In this document: positions 1-4,576 of the stretch, piece after piece | Numbering within the stretch: position 1 is the first letter of the stretch | Layout: each line of letters opens with the position of its first letter | Origin: Prevotella sp. | GTDB taxonomy: Bacteria > Bacteroidota > Bacteroidia > Bacteroidales > Bacteroidaceae | DNA: 5,664 bases | Direction of reading: 5' to 3' | Assembly (NCBI GenBank): GCA_017442765.1 | Contig: JAFRZC010000232.1 | Coordinates: 1-5,664 of the forward strand | Notes under the pieces: model-generated | Seen by the model: the letters and a program-made list of their open reading frames with translations, nothing else | The model's database searches: none | What the model was told of the DNA's origin: nothing | Position numbers and translations under genes: made by a program

Positions 1-252
1 ATCGGCCTGCTGCTCGGCTGGCTCTATCTGCGCACGGGGAGCATCGTGCCCGGCATCGTCTTCCATTGGGTGAACAACACTATCGCCTTTGTCGTGGCGC
101 GACTGATGCCCGGACTCACCGAGACCGACCTCATTGACCTCTGCGGCGGCGACCTGCGGCGCGAGCTGCTCTACGTCGGCTTCTCCCTCTGCATCTTCCT
201 GCCCGCGCTCTACCAGCTCCACCTGCGCACGAAGCGGCCTGCCGCCGATTAA
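1..252 (+). CDS. CPBP-family intramembrane metalloprotease, C-terminal fragment
   Basis: The reading frame is open from the first base to the TAA at 250-252 and gives 83 residues; the start lies outside the window. The visible part begins GLLLGWLYLRTGSIVPGIV and continues with FHWVNN, which is the late CPBP/CAAX-protease (Abi, PF02517) pattern: a glycine-rich helix, an R-T-G-S turn, then a helix carrying the conserved His (residue 22 of the fragment) and Asn four residues later (26). A last hydrophobic helix, LLYVGFSLCIFLPALYQLHL, is followed by a basic tail. The family is made of multi-pass inner-membrane proteins, some of which cleave prenylated or other membrane peptides, and many have no known substrate. 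The upstream EExxxR catalytic motif would lie before base 1 and cannot be checked. The ATG at 46 is internal to the domain and is not the real start. Family assignment is fairly firm; the substrate is unknown. Confidence 0.85.
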   Translation: MGLLLGWLYLRTGSIVPGIVFHWVNNTIAFVVARLMPGLTETDLIDLCGGDLRRELLYVGFSLCIFLPALYQLHLRTKRPAAD

Positions 253-343
253 CTATCTCTGTAAAAACGTGCCTTCCCCCCAGCGTTTATGCCGTAAAGC
301 ATTATCTCCCGCAAAAATTCTTATCCACAAAAATCGCACAACA

Positions 344-982
344 ATGAGAAAGAAGCCATTTAAACTATATTTGACGCAAATACGATTATTGTTATTATCC
401 TGTGCGATGGGGACTTTCCTGTCTATGTCTGCTCAGGAGGAAAAGGACTGGGCTTCTGAGGTGGCTTTTACGGTGAAGGCGGGTCTTGGAAGGACGAACT
501 TCTTAACCTCAGACGAAGTGAAACAGGGAAATAATGTGGGCTATAGGATTGGCGTAAGTGCCGACATACCTTTCAGTCATAGGATAGGTTTGCAGCCGTC
601 GCTTTTCTATACAAAGCGGGGGACAAGCTTAAAGGAGCCGGTGAAAGTGAACGGCAGACTTGATTATATTGACATTCCGCTGGCATTATGCTATTACGGC
701 AGCATCATAAAAGAGGGGAACGATTACGGATTTCCTGCCGGTCCTTTATTGCGTTTTAAGGCAGGTCCTTATGTCGGATATAAACTGCATGGGAAAATTC
801 CGAATGCCAATGCCTCTACCCAAAAGATTGACTTTGGGGGAACATTTGGCATGGATGTGCTGCTTCCGCCTTTCAGTTTTTCCGTTGATTTTATGTTCGG
901 GGCAATACCTGTTTGCAAAGATTATCAGGGGCATCGCTTGAATAATGCCTGTGTCATGATGTGTCTGGGCTATCGGCTGTAG
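344..982 (+). CDS. Outer-membrane beta-barrel protein, PorT-like porin family
   Basis: This encodes 212 residues. The ATG at 344 is preferred because it opens a classical signal peptide: basic MRKKPFK, a hydrophobic core around IRLLLLSCAMGTFL, and a likely signal peptidase I site after SMSA (before QEEKDW). The frame stays open upstream to 134, but that stretch overlaps the CPBP gene in another frame and is not credible. The mature part has alternating amphipathic strands typical of Bacteroidetes eight-strand barrels (OMP_b-brl_2, PF13568): VGYRIGVSADIPF, RIGLQPSLFYTKRG, a short YIDIPLAL strand, FKAGPYVGYKL, FGGTFGMDVLL and the terminal MMCLGYRL. The fold and outer-membrane location are inferred from this pattern; no ligand or partner can be read. 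No TAnnTTTG promoter box is evident in the 91 bp upstream, and no Shine-Dalgarno is seen before ACAATG. GC is about 40-48% in sampled lines against 60-65% in flanking genes, and ATA, TTA and AGG codons are more frequent. Confidence 0.85.
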   Translation: MRKKPFKLYLTQIRLLLLSCAMGTFLSMSAQEEKDWASEVAFTVKAGLGRTNFLTSDEVKQGNNVGYRIGVSADIPFSHRIGLQPSLFYTKRGTSLKEPVKVNGRLDYIDIPLALCYYGSIIKEGNDYGFPAGPLLRFKAGPYVGYKLHGKIPNANASTQKIDFGGTFGMDVLLPPFSFSVDFMFGAIPVCKDYQGHRLNNACVMMCLGYRL

Positions 983-997
983 AAAGAAGGTGTGCGG

Positions 998-1522
998 TTA
1001 CTTCAAATATTCATTGTCCCTGACGAGGACTTTCTCTATTTTTCCGACGTACATGGTGTGGTAGTCGCGCAGGGGATAGTTCGCGTCGATGGTGTCTTGA
1101 CAGAGGAATCCGCTTTCCTGCAAATCTGACTGATAGAGTTTCTTGCATACCAGCACCAGCTTGGCCTCCTCGAAATAGACGGAGCCGTCGGCATAGACGG
1201 GTGTGAGTCCGGTCTTGGCAATCTTGTCCTCATCGCGCCCCGACACGCTGCCCAGATAGGCCATCTGCTTCTTGAACGAGGCATCCATGACGCAGAGTGT
1301 GAAGAAGTCCTCGCGGTCAACAAACTCTTTGGTATAGCGCGAGGGACGCAGATAGATTACCGCCGTAGGGTCGTTATGTCCCCACAGGCATCCCAGATGC
1401 CCCCACGATGCCGTCATCGTGTTACAACCCGACTGCTCGTTTCCCGCAGTCACCAGCATCCATTCGCCACCGATGAGGTTGAACGGATTGAATCTCATGT
1501 CCTTGTAATTGATTTCTTTCAT
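998..1522 (-). CDS. Flavin reductase-like, FMN-binding split-barrel protein
   Basis: This encodes 174 residues starting MKEINYKDMRFNPFNLIGGE. The start at 1522 is chosen because an AGGAAAA ribosome-binding sequence lies immediately upstream and because homologues of this family typically begin near here; an in-frame extension to 1639 would run into the end of the GH92 gene. The pattern NEQSGCNTMTASWGHLGCLW, then AVIYLRPSRYTKEFV and SGRDEDKIAKTGLTP, is the Flavin_Reduct domain (PF01613, DIM6/NTAB-like), covering about residues 12-170. Family members bind FMN at a dimer interface and either reduce free flavin with NAD(P)H or act as cytoplasmic FMN-binding oxidoreductases. Which of these applies here cannot be read from sequence. 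It lies 49 bp downstream of the GH92 stop on the same strand with no promoter visible in the gap, so co-transcription is likely, though no biochemical link is obvious. Its 3' end faces the barrel gene with only 15 bp between stop codons. Confidence 0.9.
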   Translation of the reverse strand: MKEINYKDMRFNPFNLIGGEWMLVTAGNEQSGCNTMTASWGHLGCLWGHNDPTAVIYLRPSRYTKEFVDREDFFTLCVMDASFKKQMAYLGSVSGRDEDKIAKTGLTPVYADGSVYFEEAKLVLVCKKLYQSDLQESGFLCQDTIDANYPLRDYHTMYVGKIEKVLVRDNEYLK

Positions 1523-1571
1523 TTTTCCTGTTCTTGTTTTTAATTTAACCGTGCGCTCCGATACCGTCCCG

Positions 1572-3926
1572 TCAATACCGGTCGTTCGGTGTGGCAACAA
1601 TATTAAGGTCGAGCGTGCCGCCACGGGCAAAGTCGGCAAACGGGATGCGGGTAGTGTGGAGGAGCCGTCCGTTCAGGCGAAGGTCGCTCACATAGACATT
1701 TTGCTTTGAGTTGCCGGCGGTTTTGATGGTAAACGTGCGCCCCTTATAATACTTGCGGTTGAGAAAGACCGTCACCTTGTCGAACAGCGGCGAGCCGACG
1801 GCAAGGGACGGCTGCTGAGCCGTGAGGCCTTTCACGTCGAAGAGTCCGATGGACGAGATGACGTACCATGCGCCGAGCTGGCCCTGGTCCTCGTCCTGTC
1901 CGTAACCGTAGCCGTGGATGCCCTCGGTGCCGTAGAACTCGTCGAGAATGGCCCGCACCCATTTCTGTGTGAGCGACGGGCGGCCGGCCTCGTTGAAGAG
2001 CCACGAGATGTGCAGGCAGGGCTGGTTACCCTGATTGTAGAGCGTGCGCAGTCCCGCGAAAGCCCCCACTTCGGTGCCACCGCTGAAAATCTTTGGTTGA
2101 GAGAGCGTAAAGATACTGTCGAGACGGGCATTGAACGTCTCGGCACCCACCTTTGCCACGAGTGCCTCGGCATCGTGGGGAGCATAGAATGTGTACTGCC
2201 AGGCATTGCCTTCCTGAAATCCGCGCCACACCTGCATGGGGTCAAAATTCTCGATGAAATGGCCGTTTTTTAACTTTGGCCGTACAAAATTGAGCTGGTC
2301 GTCGTAGATGAGTTCCCATGCTTTTGAGAGCGAGAGGAGCTGCTCGTAGTCGGCGGTATGGCCGAGTGCCTTTGCCAGTCCGGCCACGGCATAGGCCGAG
2401 AACGCATACTCGAGGGTGTGGGAGGCTGAGAACATGAATGTCTCGTCGGGTCCGCTGCCCGCCTCGGCATGGGGCACGTAGCCGTATTTCACGAACTCGC
2501 CGGTATCTGATTTTCCCGCACCGAGGGGCCGGTTGTTGCCTTCCAACTCATTTTTGCGACAGGCCTCGTAGGCCAAGTCGATGTCGAAATCGCGTATGCC
2601 GCACTGATAGGCGGCGGCTATCATGAGCGAGAGCTGATTGGTGCCCACACCCGAGACGAAGCGCGAGTTGGCCAGTCCGTCGCCCAGCCAGCCGCAGTCC
2701 TTATAGACTTGCAGGTGTGAGCTGATAAACTCGGAGAGATGCTCGGGATAGGCCATGGCCCACAGCTGCGTGAGGTTCCACTGCCCGCCCCACATGGCAT
2801 CGGTGTTGTAGAGGCGGAATGCGGGGCGGCCATTCCTCAAGGGTATCTGCCCTACGGTGCCGTCGTGCTTGGGGTAGGCACCGTTCCAGTCGCTGCACAC
2901 GCCACGACCGAGCAGCGCATGATAAAGTCCCGTGTAGAATTTCACCTTGTCGTCGCGGTTGTCGGTTGTCACCCGAATGCGGCCGAGCTGCTCCTCCCAT
3001 GTTTGGAGCGCGCGTTTTTTTGCCTGATCGAACGAGAGCGACCGTGCCTCTTTTTCCCGATTGAGGCGGGCATTCTCGACGGAGGTGTAGGAGATGCCCA
3101 CCTTCGCCGTGACCGCCTCGCCCTCGGTCGTGGTAAACTCCAGATAGAGTCCGGCACCGATGCCCGCAGCCTTTTTCGCGCCCACGTGCAGGTCGGCACC
3201 GTTGAATGTTCCGCACACCGTCGGTTGCTTGTCAACGACGGCAGAGAAATAGATGGGCACCTCGGCACCCGGCTGGTATTTCTTCACATATTCGGGCAAG
3301 GTGATGACCCATCCCTCGACGGTCCCGTCGGGGCGCAGCTCTACAGACGCGTCTTTCACTGCCCCGCTCTCTCCCATGCGGCTACCGATGTTGAAAAGAA
3401 TACGGCTATGCCGGTTCTGGGGGAAGGTGAACCGCTCGAAGGCCACACGCTCTGTGGCGGTGACTTCGGCACGGATGCCGTAGTCTTTGAGCAGGACCGA
3501 GTAGTAACCGGGCATCACCACCTCGTCATCGTGACTGTAGGCCGAGCGGTAGCCGTGTCGGGCGGTGTCGCCAGGCAGGCCGGGCACCGTGACGGGCAGG
3601 GCTCCGCCACACGCGGGCATGAGCGTGATGCCGCCCACCTGAAACTCATGAACGCAGGGAAATCCCTCTATCGACGTGTCGCGGTAGTCGTAGCCCGTAG
3701 CCTCCCAGCCGTCCTTATTGCCGAGGTGGCCGTTAGTAGAGGGACCGGGCTTGGCCATGCCGTAGGGCAAAGCCCCGGGGGCAAAATGGAAATAACGACA
3801 ATGGGCCGTACCGATGCGCGGCTCCACATAGTTTACCAAGGGCTCATCGGCGGTCTTTCCTGTCTTTGCCACACACACGGCAAACGACAAGCAACTGAAA
3901 AAAAGAAGAAAATGTCTTGTGCTCAT
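1572..3926 (-). CDS. Secreted GH92 alpha-mannosidase-family enzyme, divergent subgroup
   Basis: This encodes 784 residues. The start at 3926 is preferred because MSTRHFLLFFSCLSFAVCVA is a signal peptide; cleavage after Ala20 is likely, while the cysteines at 12 and 18 make only poor lipoboxes. The ORF remains open to 4157, but that AT-rich extension contains the probable promoter. The N-terminal beta-sandwich domain (about residues 30-265, GH92N-like) opens with NYVEPRIGT and FAPGALPYGMAKPGPSTNG; the (alpha/alpha)6 catalytic domain follows (about 275-750). Family landmarks are EGNAWQY (572-578), APHD (582-585), and DED at 678-680 in GQDEDQGQLGAWYV. GH92 enzymes are calcium-dependent inverting exo-alpha-mannosidases. 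By spacing to BT3990 residues recalled from memory, Glu572 is the likely acid and Asp678/Asp680 the base pair. Several positions depart from typical members: GNQP (633-636) instead of GNEP, NTDAMWGGQWN (374-384) in place of the usual region, and VHEFQVGG near residue 95. The linkage cleaved is therefore uncertain. It probably acts on N-glycan, mannan or phosphomannan ends in the periplasm. Confidence 0.93.
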   Translation of the reverse strand: MSTRHFLLFFSCLSFAVCVAKTGKTADEPLVNYVEPRIGTAHCRYFHFAPGALPYGMAKPGPSTNGHLGNKDGWEATGYDYRDTSIEGFPCVHEFQVGGITLMPACGGALPVTVPGLPGDTARHGYRSAYSHDDEVVMPGYYSVLLKDYGIRAEVTATERVAFERFTFPQNRHSRILFNIGSRMGESGAVKDASVELRPDGTVEGWVITLPEYVKKYQPGAEVPIYFSAVVDKQPTVCGTFNGADLHVGAKKAAGIGAGLYLEFTTTEGEAVTAKVGISYTSVENARLNREKEARSLSFDQAKKRALQTWEEQLGRIRVTTDNRDDKVKFYTGLYHALLGRGVCSDWNGAYPKHDGTVGQIPLRNGRPAFRLYNTDAMWGGQWNLTQLWAMAYPEHLSEFISSHLQVYKDCGWLGDGLANSRFVSGVGTNQLSLMIAAAYQCGIRDFDIDLAYEACRKNELEGNNRPLGAGKSDTGEFVKYGYVPHAEAGSGPDETFMFSASHTLEYAFSAYAVAGLAKALGHTADYEQLLSLSKAWELIYDDQLNFVRPKLKNGHFIENFDPMQVWRGFQEGNAWQYTFYAPHDAEALVAKVGAETFNARLDSIFTLSQPKIFSGGTEVGAFAGLRTLYNQGNQPCLHISWLFNEAGRPSLTQKWVRAILDEFYGTEGIHGYGYGQDEDQGQLGAWYVISSIGLFDVKGLTAQQPSLAVGSPLFDKVTVFLNRKYYKGRTFTIKTAGNSKQNVYVSDLRLNGRLLHTTRIPFADFARGGTLDLNIVATPNDRY

Positions 3927-3954
3927 TTCTTGTTGACAGATGGTTTTCTGTTTG

Positions 3955-3962
3955 CAAAGATA
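3955..3962 (-). promoter_or_regulatory. Bacteroidetes-type -7 promoter box for the GH92 gene
   Basis: Read on the minus strand this is TATCTTTG, an exact match to the Bacteroidetes sigma-ABfr -7 consensus TAnnTTTG. It lies 29 bp before the GH92 start, so transcription would begin near 3949 and leave a leader of about 20-25 nt. A TTTG-like -33 element at the right distance is poor (a T-rich stretch about 21 bp further upstream). The match supports 3926 rather than 4157 as the GH92 start. This would also drive the flavin reductase if the two genes are one operon. Confidence 0.55.
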
Positions 3963-4113
3963 ATAAAAAATAATCGTATGTGCAGAAAAACAGATGATAT
4001 CTTCTCGCCTCAGGCTTTGGCAAACGACTGCGCAATGGTTGCAAATTGTAAGCAAAAAAGCAATTCTGAAGATGTATCCGGCACGGAAGAAAACGCTGTT
4101 TTTCGTTCTTTTT

Positions 4114-4157
4114 AAAAAAAACTTGCCGGCCAAGGGATTTTCGCAAAAAACCGGCAA
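4114..4157 (-). terminator. Terminator-like hairpin with T8 tail, minus strand
   Basis: Arms TTGCCGG (plus-strand 4123-4129) and CCGGCAA (4151-4157) are perfectly complementary. The 21-nt interval can fold again through TTTT-CGC-AAAA (4138-4148). Read on the minus strand, the second arm is followed by one G and then eight T (4121 down to 4114), the layout of a rho-independent terminator. On the plus strand no T run follows, so the direction is minus. It lies upstream of the probable GH92 promoter, so it would not end any annotated gene; it could insulate GH92 or end a short RNA from the palindrome array. The long loop lowers confidence. Confidence 0.4.
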
Positions 4158-4193
4158 TCACTCTAACCTTCTGACTATAAACGAAATAGAAAG

Positions 4194-4340
4194 CGCAAAC
4201 AAGATAACATTTATCGGCGGTTTTCTGAAAGACATATCTTTCACTTCCGAAAGATAAGCTTTCAGCATGCGAAAGACGGTCTTTCGGATTGCAAAAGACG
4301 GTCTTTTGCGACCCGAAACATATATCTCTCGCAAACAAGA
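4194..4340. repeat. 11-bp direct repeat bracketing the palindrome array
   Basis: CGCAAACAAGA occurs at 4194-4204 and again at 4330-4340, 136 bp apart, on either side of the 22-bp-periodic array. With one gap the match extends a few bases (CGCAAACAAGATAAC against CGCAAACAAGAAAC). This could be a duplication at the ends of a small inserted element, or part of the repeat's own boundary. Chance is not excluded for an 11-mer in AT-rich DNA. Confidence 0.4.
4226..4331. repeat. Array of palindromes with 22-bp period
   Basis: Four clear inverted repeats and a degenerate fifth follow one another. P1 is 4226-4243 (TGAAAGA/TCTTTCA, 4-bp spacer). P2 is 4249-4263 (GAAAG/CTTTC, 5-bp spacer). P3 is 4270-4286 (CGAAAGACGGTCTTTCG, perfect 8-bp arms around one base). 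P4 is 4291-4309 (GCAAAAGACGGTCTTTTGC, perfect 9-bp arms around one base). P5 is 4314-4331, imperfect. Centres of P1 to P4 fall near 4234.5, 4256, 4278 and 4300, a spacing of about 22 bp. GAAAG and CTTTC half-sites alternate every 10-12 bp, about one helical turn. The period is not a multiple of three, so it is not a coding repeat. Units are too short and too close for CRISPR repeats and spacers. It may be a multi-site operator, a hairpin-forming RNA segment, or part of a dispersed intergenic repeat; the sequence does not decide. Confidence 0.7.
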
Positions 4341-4481
4341 AACGGAAAAACTGCGATGAAATGTCACAAAACAGAAACCAAAAGACATTTTTAGCCCGAC
4401 TTTCCGATAAAGACTTATTCCAAATAAAAAGATGTTTTTTGGACAAAAACAACAAAGAAGTTACGAATTGAAAGTAACGCA

Positions 4482-4500
4482 AGTTTAATTAAATTAAACT
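4482..4500. promoter_or_regulatory. Perfect 19-bp AT palindrome upstream of inositol-phosphate synthase
   Basis: AGTTTAATTAAATTAAACT has perfect 9-bp arms around one central A, the same geometry as the best palindromes of the nearby array but a different sequence. It is flanked by the direct repeat GTAAC at 4474-4478 and 4504-4508, each three bases from the palindrome edge; a further inverted GTTAC lies at 4460-4464. The palindrome ends 76 bp before the synthase start and 26-50 bp upstream of the possible promoter elements. This position suits an operator for a dimeric regulator, but no regulator can be named. Confidence 0.45.
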
Positions 4501-4526
4501 ATGGTAACAATATTTATCGCTGAAAA

Positions 4527-4558
4527 TTCGCTATTCTGAAGTTTTTTTAAGACTTTTG
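4527..4558 (+). promoter_or_regulatory. Possible promoter of the inositol-phosphate synthase gene
   Basis: GACTTTTG at 4551-4558 matches the Bacteroidetes -7 consensus TAnnTTTG except for its first base. TTCG at 4527-4530, 20 bp before it, is one mismatch from the TTTG -33 element at about the expected spacing. Transcription would start a few bases after 4560, leaving a very short leader before the ATG at 4577. Both elements are imperfect, so this is tentative, but no better plus-strand match was found between 3927 and 4576. Confidence 0.3.
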
Positions 4559-4576
4559 CAAAATAAATCTATTAAA

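Larger units (their letters stand above)
3927..4576. other. AT-rich divergent intergenic region without a convincing gene
   Basis: These 650 bp separate the GH92 start (minus strand) from the inositol-phosphate synthase start (plus strand). Base composition is strongly AT-rich compared with the genes. Short open frames exist on both strands, but none has a recognisable domain or a plausible ribosome-binding context. It holds a GH92 promoter box near 3955-3962, a terminator-like hairpin at 4114-4157 (minus strand), a 22-bp-periodic palindrome array at 4226-4331, an 11-bp direct repeat around that array, a 19-bp palindrome at 4482-4500 and a possible promoter at 4527-4558. Confidence 0.7.

Noticed and set aside
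134..343. Upstream extension of the barrel-protein frame
   Set aside because: It overlaps the CPBP gene out of frame and would place a signal peptide in the middle of the protein.
1523..1639. Longer flavin reductase start at 1639
   Set aside because: The added 39 residues overlap the end of GH92, show no family similarity, and the ATG at 1522 has an AGGAAAA ribosome-binding sequence.
2739..4115. 458-codon plus-strand open frame antisense to GH92
   Set aside because: It is the complement of a strongly biased GC-rich coding sequence; its translation shows no recognisable domain, while the opposite strand is an intact GH92 gene.
3927..4157. N-terminal extension of the GH92 frame by 77 residues up to an ATG at 4157
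   Set aside because: The extension is AT-rich with no domain-like sequence, contains the TATCTTTG promoter box, and would bury the clear signal peptide starting at 3926.
4226..4331. CRISPR array
   Set aside because: Units recur every 22 bp with no room for spacers, repeats are not identical, and no cas gene is present.
3844..4482. 212-codon minus-strand open frame across the intergenic region
   Set aside because: It overlaps the GH92 N-terminus in another frame, its peptide simply reflects the palindromes, and the 22-bp period is not a multiple of three.
4501..4539. 12-residue leader peptide ORF ahead of inositol-phosphate synthase
   Set aside because: It lies upstream of the only plausible promoter, has no ribosome-binding sequence, and shows no run of regulatory codons or attenuator hairpin.
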